NCBI GenBank assembly: GCA_944324345.1
Contig: CALUVT010000001.1
Coordinates: forward strand, 248,001 to 312,000
Length of the DNA: 64,000 bases
From: Candidatus Gastranaerophilales bacterium
Lineage (GTDB): Bacteria > Cyanobacteriota > Vampirovibrionia > Gastranaerophilales > Gastranaerophilaceae
Direction: 5' to 3'
The notes under the pieces are model-generated. The model was not told the DNA's origin. It did not search any database and saw nothing but the letters and a program-made list of their open reading frames with translations. The first letter of the stretch is position 1. Each line of letters starts with the position of its first letter. Shown in pieces: positions 41,278 to 48,686 of this stretch. The position numbers were made by a program, and so were the translations under genes.

Positions 41278-41340
41278 CTATAGTATCTTTTGGTAATCAT
41301 ACTACAAGGCTATAGTATAAAATTTATCTATATTTGTCAA
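41278..41340 (-). promoter_or_regulatory. HxlR promoter with TAGTAT operator motifs
   Basis: On the minus strand TTGACA (41335-41340), a 17-bp spacer and TACTAT (41312-41317) form a promoter. TAGTAT (41281-41286), ATACTA (41299-41304) and TAGTAT (41313-41318) alternate in orientation; the first and third lie in a repeated CTATAGTAT (41278, 41310). The third overlaps the -10. Confidence 0.55.
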
Positions 41341-41357
41341 ACAGGTAAAGTGATTCA

Positions 41358-41379
41358 AAAATTATTATTAGATAATTTT
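41358..41379 (-). terminator. Possible terminator of the phosphate transporter gene
   Basis: AAAATTAT (41358-41365) and ATAATTTT (41372-41379) form an AT-only 8-bp stem with a 6-nt loop; on the minus strand a TTTTT tract follows. It overlaps the stop codon at 41368. The stem is weak. Confidence 0.4.
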
Positions 41380-42384
41380 ATAAATCAAGTAATAAATTAT
41401 AGATGAAATTATCATACAAGCCGGAATTGTCAGTACCCAGGCAATTACGATATTTCCAACAATTCTCCACTTAACGGCGTGTGCATGGAACGTGGAGCCT
41501 ACACCCATAATGGCAGTTGAAATAACGTGAGTTGTGCTCAATGGAATCCCGAAATGTGAGGCTGTTAAAATCAACCCTGCAGCAGATGTTTCGGCCGCAA
41601 AACCGTGAATAGGTTTAAGTTTTATAATTTTATGCCCCATTGTTTTAATAATTTTCCACCCGCCATTCATAGTTCCGGCAGCCATTGTAAGAGCACAGGC
41701 AATAATTACATATATAGGAATCTCAAAATCTCCTGAAGGATTTGTATGCAAAACTCCACCTGCAAGGAGAGCAAGAGTTATTATACCCATTGTTTTTTGA
41801 GCATCATTAGAACCATGGCTAAGTGCCATTAAACCAGATGATATTAATTGCAGTTTTCGAAATTGTTTATTGACTGTTTGCGGGTTTTCTCTTAGAACAA
41901 GAATTACCCAAGCAATCAATAGCATTAGAGCAAAACCTACACAAAAACCTAAGATCGGTGATGTAAACATCGGAATTATAACTTTATCAATAAGGGTATG
42001 AAAATGTACAACGTCTACTCCCGCCTTCACAATAGCAGCTCCCAAAAGCCCTCCAATAAGTGCATGTGAAGAACTTGAAGGAAGCCCAAGCCACCAGGTG
42101 AACAAGTTCCAAATTACAGCTGCTAATAAAGCACAGAATATTACAGTTAATGTAATCAAATCAGAATTTACAATTCCTGAACCTATTGTTTTTGCAACGT
42201 GGGTTCCTGTTAATGCTCCAACAAATTCTAAACTTGCACCAAATAATACAGCTTGTTTTGGGGATAAAACCTTTGTAGATACGACAGTTGCAATTGCATT
42301 CGCACAATCGTGAAATCCGTTTATAAATTCAAACGCAAGAGCTACAAGCACTACAGCTATTAAAAGTAAAATTGTTATTGACAT
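41368..42384 (-). CDS. PiT-family inorganic phosphate transporter
   Basis: A 338-residue membrane protein with ten or so helices. Both PiT signature segments are clear: FINGFHDCANAIATVVSTKVLSP near 22-44 and LSHGSNDAQKTMG near 187-199. It carries phosphate with H+ or Na+. AGGGAT precedes the ATG. The DUF47 protein gene lies 12 bp upstream in the same direction, the usual pairing. Confidence 0.93.
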   Translation of the reverse strand: MSITILLLIAVVLVALAFEFINGFHDCANAIATVVSTKVLSPKQAVLFGASLEFVGALTGTHVAKTIGSGIVNSDLITLTVIFCALLAAVIWNLFTWWLGLPSSSSHALIGGLLGAAIVKAGVDVVHFHTLIDKVIIPMFTSPILGFCVGFALMLLIAWVILVLRENPQTVNKQFRKLQLISSGLMALSHGSNDAQKTMGIITLALLAGGVLHTNPSGDFEIPIYVIIACALTMAAGTMNGGWKIIKTMGHKIIKLKPIHGFAAETSAAGLILTASHFGIPLSTTHVISTAIMGVGSTFHAHAVKWRIVGNIVIAWVLTIPACMIISSIIYYLIYKII

Positions 42385-42396
42385 AATTTTCTATCC

Positions 42397-43038
42397 CTAT
42401 GCCTGCTTCAAAACAACGTTCAAAATTGTATCTGATACAAAAAAGCAAGCATCAAATGCATTTTCAATTTCTTTGTACATATCTCTTAATTTGATAACAT
42501 CAAGAGCTTCATACTTCCCAGAAAATAAATTTGCCATTGCACGACGGTGAATTTCATCACCGTGAGATTCAATCTCTTTCATCTCGATATTAAGTTCAGT
42601 GATTTCTTCAACATCAGAAACTTTTTTGAACTGTTTTGTAATTTCTCCCAATTTCTCGGTAGCTTGAACTAAAGTCAAAGCCTGTTCTTTCATTTCATCA
42701 GTGTAGTTGTTTAATCTGTACACTTCTAAATTTAAACAGGCTTTTACAATTTTTTTTGTTATTTTATTAAGTTGCACTGCAATTGTTTGAATATCTTCTC
42801 TTTCTATTGGAGTAATAAAGCTTTTGTTAAGTTGTTTAAGGCATGCCTTATAAGATAATTTACCTTTTCTTTTGTATTTTAAAGCTTTTTCTTTATATTC
42901 ATCATTTAAATGATTGTGCATAATTTCATCATATAATCTGGCTGTTTTTTGACATATTTCTGCACTATCCTGAAAATATGTAAAAAACATTTTATCTTCA
43001 GGCGGCATAATGTATGACATTAAATTAAATTTTGGCAT
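42397..43038 (-). CDS. DUF47/PhoU-like phosphate transport regulator
   Basis: A 213-residue all-helical protein of the DUF47 (YkaA/Pit accessory) family. Two PhoU-like repeats contain the acidic E-x-x-x-D metal motifs (EIESHGDEIHR and the first-repeat counterpart). It is thought to regulate the partner PiT transporter. AAGGAGA precedes the ATG. A 7-bp inverted repeat at 43059-43078 lies just upstream. Confidence 0.88.
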   Translation of the reverse strand: MPKFNLMSYIMPPEDKMFFTYFQDSAEICQKTARLYDEIMHNHLNDEYKEKALKYKRKGKLSYKACLKQLNKSFITPIEREDIQTIAVQLNKITKKIVKACLNLEVYRLNNYTDEMKEQALTLVQATEKLGEITKQFKKVSDVEEITELNIEMKEIESHGDEIHRRAMANLFSGKYEALDVIKLRDMYKEIENAFDACFFVSDTILNVVLKQA

Positions 43039-43058
43039 AACTTTTCTCCTTAACTGAG

Positions 43059-43078
43059 GTGTGAAATTTTATTCACAC
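43059..43078. promoter_or_regulatory. Inverted repeat before the DUF47-PiT pair
   Basis: GTGTGAA (43059-43065) and TTCACAC (43072-43078) are separated by 6 nt and lie 21 bp upstream of the DUF47 ATG. It could be an operator or a leader hairpin; it has no T-run, so a terminator is unlikely. Confidence 0.4.
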
Positions 43079-43134
43079 ACGCCAAGCATACTTAAAAAAC
43101 ACTTGTTTGAAAAGAGTATCGTTACAAATTTTAA

Positions 43135-44034
43135 TTAACTTTTACAACTACATTTTTCACAGCCTTCAGGTTCAGCGTGAATAGAAATAATACAGTTCCC
43201 AAGTGTTTTATTAATTTCGATTTCAATGTTATCACAGATTTTATGGCATTCTTCTATTGTCATTTGTTTTGGAAAAAGAAGAGTCATGTCAAGCTGTTTT
43301 TCGGGACCTACATTTCTCCCTTTGAGAGTTCTGTAGCCATGCACCCCTTTATCTTTGAATTCTTTAATAATTTTTTGTACAGCTTCAATGTCACTCTGGG
43401 GCAATGAACCGTCCAGAAGATTATTTAAAGTTTCTTTTGAAATTGAAAACCCTGCTCTAAATATAAATATTGCAACAATAATTGCTATTATAGGGTCTAA
43501 AATATGAATTCCGGTGAGTTTGATTAAGACAAGACCAACCATTACACCTAAAGAGGAATAAATATCAGTTCTCAAATGTTCTCCATCGGCAAAAAGAGAA
43601 ATTGAATTTGATTTCTTTGCTACTTTGAATAGAATGCTACTGACAATATAGTTCGCAACAACAGCAAAAAGCATTACTCCAATACCTAGAGTAGTATCAA
43701 CTTCTATGTTTTGGGGAAATAGAAGTTTTTTACCAGCTTCATAAATAATGAAAAGTCCTGCAAAAATTATTAACCCGCCTTCTATAAACCCTGATATATC
43801 TTCATATTTCCCATGCCCAAAAGGGTGATCGCTATCTGCGGGCTCTGATGATTTCATTACTGCAAAAAATGTCAAAACAGATGCTAAACAATCACTTAGA
43901 GAGTGAATAGCTTCTGATATAATACTGATTGAGCCTGAAATAATTCCTGCTATAAATTTTAAGATAATTATAATTGCGTTTGAGGTTATCGAAAGTCCTG
44001 CTGCAAATTTTTTTTCGGTTACGATATTCGTCAT
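43135..44034 (-). CDS. Cation diffusion facilitator (CDF) efflux transporter
   Basis: A 299-residue CDF exporter with six transmembrane helices. The SEAIHSLSDCLAS (HxxxD) and ADGEHLRTDIYSS (H-x-x-x-D) metal sites are present, along with DSDHPFGHGKYE. The cytoplasmic domain is normal and the end is Cys-rich (CEKCSCKS). Zn, Fe or Mn is probable. I prefer ATG 44034 with GGAG 6 nt upstream over the GTG at 44055, which overlaps the AlkD-like gene by 19 bp. Confidence 0.9.
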   Translation of the reverse strand: MTNIVTEKKFAAGLSITSNAIIIILKFIAGIISGSISIISEAIHSLSDCLASVLTFFAVMKSSEPADSDHPFGHGKYEDISGFIEGGLIIFAGLFIIYEAGKKLLFPQNIEVDTTLGIGVMLFAVVANYIVSSILFKVAKKSNSISLFADGEHLRTDIYSSLGVMVGLVLIKLTGIHILDPIIAIIVAIFIFRAGFSISKETLNNLLDGSLPQSDIEAVQKIIKEFKDKGVHGYRTLKGRNVGPEKQLDMTLLFPKQMTIEECHKICDNIEIEINKTLGNCIISIHAEPEGCEKCSCKS

Positions 44035-44036
44035 TT

Positions 44037-44717
44037 TTATCTCCGCTTTAGACACTTTAACATGGTTTTGGTATCTTTATCAACCCTTAAAGATTCGCAA
44101 ATTTTTGAAATACCTTTGTTAAAAGTCCAATCATCTAGTCTTGAAATCCTCAAATATTTTAAAGTTTTTTGCGGGTATTTAATGAAACATATTGAAAGAG
44201 CCCATGAAACCGCCATTTGTGCATAATATCTTTCATCTTTAAATTTATCTATAAGTTTCAAAACCTCGTCTAAATAGTCGTCAGTTATAAAATATTCAAG
44301 CAGCATAACGTAGCCGAAACGTTTGTCATATTCATTTTCTGACGTAAAATATGGCTGGATAAAATCCCATACAAGTTTCTTGTTTTGTTTTGTAAATTTC
44401 AGACTGTTGCAAAAACTGTCACAGACTGCCCAGTTATCAATTTTAGGTATGAAATTTTTTATATATTTAAGAATTTCTTCCGGATTTTGTTTTATAAGTC
44501 CTATAACCATTCCTTGAAGCATAATTTCTTCCATGTATTCAAATTTATTTTGAATTAAAAATTTCTGCCAATCACTGCTTTTATAAATCTCATTTGCGAT
44601 TTTCCTGAGTTTAGGTAAACGAACACCCAAAACATTATCTATATTTGGGATTAGAGATGCAGAGAATTTTTGAAAATCACTTTCTGATTCTTTTAAAAGT
44701 CTTTCTTTAATATTCAT
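44037..44717 (-). CDS. DNA alkylation repair protein, AlkD-like
   Basis: A 226-residue HEAT-like all-helical DNA glycosylase. LGVRLPKLRKIANEI (~31-45), NWAVCDSFCNSL (~95-106, with the Trp/Asp pair) and RFGYVMLLEYFI match AlkD/AlkC-type proteins. It would excise alkylated purines. The CDF gene begins 2 bp after its stop, so both may be co-transcribed. No Shine-Dalgarno precedes the ATG. Confidence 0.85.
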   Translation of the reverse strand: MNIKERLLKESESDFQKFSASLIPNIDNVLGVRLPKLRKIANEIYKSSDWQKFLIQNKFEYMEEIMLQGMVIGLIKQNPEEILKYIKNFIPKIDNWAVCDSFCNSLKFTKQNKKLVWDFIQPYFTSENEYDKRFGYVMLLEYFITDDYLDEVLKLIDKFKDERYYAQMAVSWALSICFIKYPQKTLKYLRISRLDDWTFNKGISKICESLRVDKDTKTMLKCLKRR

Positions 44718-44774
44718 ATAGAAATTTCTCTCGATATTTTTGATTAAAACGTGTTACCTGATAATTTTACCTAG

Positions 44775-45251
44775 TTAAACTTTTTTTAATAAAACTACAG
44801 AGTGAGCTTCAATTGCAAGTTCTTGTCCGACAGCATCCATTTTTTCGTTTGTTTTTGCTTTAATAGAAATTCTTTCGGGTTCAACTTCAAGAATACGACA
44901 TAAGACTTCTTTCATTTTGGGAATATATGGCATCATTTTGGGTTGCTGAGCTACGATATTGCTATCAAGATTTTCTATTACATATTTTTTCTCTTTTACA
45001 AGTTTATAAACATCTTTTAAAAGCATAGTACTGTCTGCATCTTTGTAAAGTTCATCATTGTCGGGGAAAAGAGTCCCAATATCCGACAATGCAAGTGCTC
45101 CAAGCATTGCATCTATTATCGCATGGATTAGAACATCCGCATCCGAATGTCCTAAAAGCCCTTTTTCATGAGTGATTTTTACTCCTCCTATTACAAGGTC
45201 TCTTCCTTCAATAAGTTTATGGATATCATAACCTATTCCTATCCTATACAT
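44775..45251 (-). CDS. ispF: 2-C-methyl-D-erythritol 2,4-cyclodiphosphate synthase
   Basis: A 158-residue IspF of the MEP pathway. GIGYDIHKL (D8, H10) and GLLGHSDADVLIHAI hold metal ligands, DIGTLFPDND and the ending SIKAKTNEKMDAVGQ are typical. It follows the HAD gene by 2 bp and GAGG precedes the ATG. ispD lies 30 kb away. Confidence 0.96.
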   Translation of the reverse strand: MYRIGIGYDIHKLIEGRDLVIGGVKITHEKGLLGHSDADVLIHAIIDAMLGALALSDIGTLFPDNDELYKDADSTMLLKDVYKLVKEKKYVIENLDSNIVAQQPKMMPYIPKMKEVLCRILEVEPERISIKAKTNEKMDAVGQELAIEAHSVVLLKKV

Positions 45252-45253
45252 TA

Positions 45254-46066
45254 TTACCTCATATTACAAAATTTGTGAATTGCTTTTACAAAACCATTAT
45301 TATTAACATCATCGGTTACAAAGTCTGCACAAGCTTTTAATTCAGGGGTTCCATTACCCATTGCAACTTTTACGCCGCCTGATTTTAAAAGTTCTATATC
45401 GTTGTTTTGGTCACCTATTGTCAACACTTCATCTTTTTCTATACCCCATTTTTTACACAAATACTCTACAGCACAAGATTTTCTGGCATCTTTGTTTGAA
45501 ATTTCACAAAAATAAGGTGTGGATTTCACGATGTATAAATTAGGATATTTTTTACTCAAATATTCTACCCAACTTGTTACAGTATCAGCATCCCCGTACT
45601 TTATGGCCAAAATTTTGTTGACATTTTTGATTTCTAAATTTTCAAAAGGGCATACAGTGTATTCTATATATCTTGCATCTGTATATTTTCTTATAATTTC
45701 ATCGTCTTTCTCTACATAAAGGATATCATCCATATAAAGATTGATGTGAACGTTATTGTCTTTAGCCCATTTGATAATTTCTTTTGCCCGATTAGGGTCT
45801 AGGTCTTTGCGGTAGAAGACTTTTCCGTTTTCTTTATTTTCTTTTATCATACCGCCCTGATAGGAAACAATTGGGGTATCAAGTCCCAATTCATCTGCCA
45901 AAAATGTTGTTGCTTTGTGCATTCTTCCTGTTACAAGTACAACTTTTACATTGCTTGCTGTTAATTTTTTTATGCAATCTTTTACTTCAGGAGTAAATCC
46001 AAAATCCCATTTGAGAATTGTTCCGTCTATATCTGTTGCAACCATTTTAATTTTATGTTCAGACAT
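45254..46066 (-). CDS. Cof-type HAD hydrolase
   Basis: A 270-residue HAD phosphatase of the Cof/HAD-IIB type. Motif I DIDGT at 13-17 (nucleophile Asp13), motif II VTGR, Lys of motif III near 210 and motif IV GDQNNDIELL with the GVKVAMGNG cap. It probably hydrolyses a sugar phosphate or a flavin/PLP phosphate; substrate unknown. It sits 3 bp behind the NUDIX gene. Confidence 0.88.
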   Translation of the reverse strand: MSEHKIKMVATDIDGTILKWDFGFTPEVKDCIKKLTASNVKVVLVTGRMHKATTFLADELGLDTPIVSYQGGMIKENKENGKVFYRKDLDPNRAKEIIKWAKDNNVHINLYMDDILYVEKDDEIIRKYTDARYIEYTVCPFENLEIKNVNKILAIKYGDADTVTSWVEYLSKKYPNLYIVKSTPYFCEISNKDARKSCAVEYLCKKWGIEKDEVLTIGDQNNDIELLKSGGVKVAMGNGTPELKACADFVTDDVNNNGFVKAIHKFCNMR

Positions 46067-46069
46067 AAT

Positions 46070-46597
46070 TTATTTCCTTATTCCTCCCCTTAGCAATGCA
46101 CATAAAGTTTTGGCATCATTTATTTCGCCGGTATAAATCATATCCATTACCTTGTCAATTTCATATTCAAAAGCCTGAATTATTTCACCTTCATCAGGAT
46201 GACAGCGGGTAAAGTGCAAATCTTCAGCTTTGTAAAGGTATAATTTTTCATCACTATAACCGGGTGATGTATATACATAACCCAAATTAGTCCATTTTTC
46301 AGCACAATATCCTGTTTCTTCCTCAAGTTCACGTTTTGCTGCTTCAAATGGGTCTTCTCCATATTCAAGTTTACCTGCAGGAAGTTCAAACATAACCTCT
46401 TTTATAGGGTATCTGAATTGTTTAACGAGGAGTATTTTGTTATCTTTCAGGGCCAGAATAACTACGCCTCCGGAGTGTTTGACAACTTCTCTGAAAGATT
46501 TTTTACCGGTTGAAAGTTCAACACCGTCTTTTAAAACTTTTACAACTTTCCCTTCATATATAAGCTGTGAATCCAATGTTTTTTCTGCAAATTCCAT
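46070..46597 (-). CDS. NUDIX hydrolase, ADP-ribose pyrophosphatase-like
   Basis: A 175-residue NUDIX protein. The Nudix box GKLEYGEDPFEAAKRELEEE is complete and its G-x5-E-x7-R-E-U-x-E-E pattern holds; it is preceded by MFELPA. Length and the early GGVVILAL stretch fit ADP-ribose or nucleotide-sugar diphosphatases. It heads a tight leftward series with HAD and ispF. Confidence 0.88.
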   Translation of the reverse strand: MEFAEKTLDSQLIYEGKVVKVLKDGVELSTGKKSFREVVKHSGGVVILALKDNKILLVKQFRYPIKEVMFELPAGKLEYGEDPFEAAKRELEEETGYCAEKWTNLGYVYTSPGYSDEKLYLYKAEDLHFTRCHPDEGEIIQAFEYEIDKVMDMIYTGEINDAKTLCALLRGGIRK

Positions 46598-46621
46598 ATT
46601 TGAATATTAACATGAAAAATT

Positions 46622-47791
46622 TTATAACGCACGAATAATTGCTTTAATATTTATGTCTGTAACTTTCAATAATGCAACGGTTTTTGCTGTTTCGTCGAAT
46701 GAATTCAAAGATTTTAGGACTTCTGCAGTTTTTAATATAAGTGTTTGGCTGTTTGATTTTAAAAGTTCCTTAACAGCCATAACATCTGTTGCAAAGTCAA
46801 GTGCAGTGTAGACAAAAGGACTATTTTCGTTGAGTTCAAGGTTTACATATTTTTCTAAATCTTTTTTATTTACTCCGTTTAAAAGCCTTTTTATATCCTG
46901 TACTTCGTTTTTAGTTTCTTTGTCTTCATCAAATAAATATTCATCATTTTCCGTAAGAATTTCAAATTTCTCCTTAGCATTAAGTATAACTACGGCTCCT
47001 TGGCTGTCATTAAAATTATGAATTAATCTTTCAAAAACATCGAACAATTCGTAATCAAAAACAGTTGATAGAGGGAATATTTCACCTAACCCGTTTATAA
47101 TATTGTTCAAAACGATAAGTCCGTCAGTATAATTTTTATCAAGAAGTTCAAAAATTGATACAAGATAAGGAATTTCGCCGGCAATATTTTCTGACATCGC
47201 AGAATTTTTCATAGCACAAAGAATTTCGTTTACAGCATCCTTTTCTCCGTATGCAGTCAAAAATTTTACAGCTGCAAGTTTTTCAAAATCGTCATTACTT
47301 TTTAGCTTTTCTATTGCCTCAAAATATGCTTCTCTGTCATTACAAGCCGCCAGAGCAGATGCACAGTTGTGTGACAAAAACTCATTATCGGAGTATGCGT
47401 ATTTTTTTAAATATTCAAAAGAGAGCGGATCATGAACGTAGCTGAAATATTTTGACGCATATATTTTTTCTTCATCCGTCCCGTTTTCAAGTTTTTCTAG
47501 CATTGTATCCGTTACATCTTCATCAGAATATCTTACGAGAGAATTTATTATTGCATCTTCGTAAGAAGGGGAATAATATTTGAGAAATTTTAAAAGATTT
47601 TTATAATTAGTTTCGTTTACGGCATTTTCAATTCTCTGAGCTGTATTCTGTTTTACAAAATCAAATAGGAAACCGTCATTTTCGACAAGTTCCTTAAAAA
47701 GTTCAACATCAGGTAAGTTGACCAAATTTTTAGCTGCAGTTTCGTAGTCATTTTTATTCTTGCCTGTAAGTTTTTTTAAATCTTCATTCAT
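46622..47791 (-). CDS. HEAT-repeat-like protein
   Basis: A 389-residue protein made of paired helices of HEAT/ARM-like character (for example EEKIYASKYFSYVHDPLSFEYLKKYA, HNCASALAACNDREAYFEAIEKL). No signal peptide, catalytic motif or membrane helix. It is likely a scaffold or adaptor. The NUDIX gene starts 24 bp after its stop. Function unknown. Confidence 0.6.
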   Translation of the reverse strand: MNEDLKKLTGKNKNDYETAAKNLVNLPDVELFKELVENDGFLFDFVKQNTAQRIENAVNETNYKNLLKFLKYYSPSYEDAIINSLVRYSDEDVTDTMLEKLENGTDEEKIYASKYFSYVHDPLSFEYLKKYAYSDNEFLSHNCASALAACNDREAYFEAIEKLKSNDDFEKLAAVKFLTAYGEKDAVNEILCAMKNSAMSENIAGEIPYLVSIFELLDKNYTDGLIVLNNIINGLGEIFPLSTVFDYELFDVFERLIHNFNDSQGAVVILNAKEKFEILTENDEYLFDEDKETKNEVQDIKRLLNGVNKKDLEKYVNLELNENSPFVYTALDFATDVMAVKELLKSNSQTLILKTAEVLKSLNSFDETAKTVALLKVTDINIKAIIRAL

Positions 47792-48003
47792 AATAAATAT
47801 TCCATTAAGTAGCTAATATATATTTTAACATAAATACATGTTTTGTAAAAACAACTGTATAGGATACATTTTTCTTAGTTGCGAAAATCTAAAAACCCGC
47901 TTGAAAAAGTGTTCCAAGACAAAATATTTCTTCTGATGTTATACAAAGGACAACAAGTCAGAATTTAAATCCCAATATTTGCTTAAATATCGAGAAAATT
48001 TGT

Positions 48004-48606
48004 CTAATCTAAGTAAAAAACGGTAATAACTTTATGTCCTTCTTCTGCATATTGAACTGCATTATGCAAAGTTTTACTTGTATGAGATAAGAAACATATT
48101 AATTGATTGCAGTCATCTATTATTTCTCTGTTACAAACACGAGAAGCGTCAGCTAAAGTCATCATGGCTCTGTCCGGATGCTCAACTATATTCGGAACCC
48201 CGATAAGTTGATTTTGAACATCCGACGGCTGCTGCCCGATTGTTTGTGGCAAAATTACTTTTAACTTATCAGGATTTGACTTCATTGCTCCGCGAATTGC
48301 AGCAGCATTTGTCCCTGAAGAACCACCTGATGTAATTATGGTATTTCCTTGCATAACAAGAGCTGTTGTCAAGGTTTCAATCATTTGTTGGTGCGTGATT
48401 GGAAGATTTCTACTTCCAATTATTGCGATTCTTTTTGCAGACTGCTGAATGGTAGCAAGTTCCATAGCCAATTCGTCAACGGTATCAGGTGAAGAAGAAG
48501 ACACTTTGTCCATATCATCGTCAATTGGTACCACAATTGAATTTTGTTTTTCTTTTGCATCATCTTCATTACTCATTAACACTTCATTCATATCAATTTC
48601 TACCAT
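48004..48606 (-). CDS. DprA/SLOG-like Rossmann protein
   Basis: A 200-residue protein. After an acidic, Ser-rich N-terminus (~50 residues) comes a Rossmann domain with RIAIIGSRNLP, ITSGGSSGTNAAAIRGA and a final VITVFY strand, as in DprA and LOG-type proteins. Similar stand-alone proteins are annotated in cyanobacteria as DNA recombination-mediator A. It may bind nucleotides or DNA. I prefer ATG 48606 (AAAGTGAG upstream) to the GTG at 48615. The 212 bp before it up to 47792 show no other gene. Confidence 0.75.
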   Translation of the reverse strand: MVEIDMNEVLMSNEDDAKEKQNSIVVPIDDDMDKVSSSSPDTVDELAMELATIQQSAKRIAIIGSRNLPITHQQMIETLTTALVMQGNTIITSGGSSGTNAAAIRGAMKSNPDKLKVILPQTIGQQPSDVQNQLIGVPNIVEHPDRAMMTLADASRVCNREIIDDCNQLICFLSHTSKTLHNAVQYAEEGHKVITVFYLD

Positions 48607-48686
48607 TTTTCTCACTTTCTAATTGCAATCTACACATTTTTAGTTTATGCTGATTATATCACAAAAATTTTATTTTGGGAAGGGAT

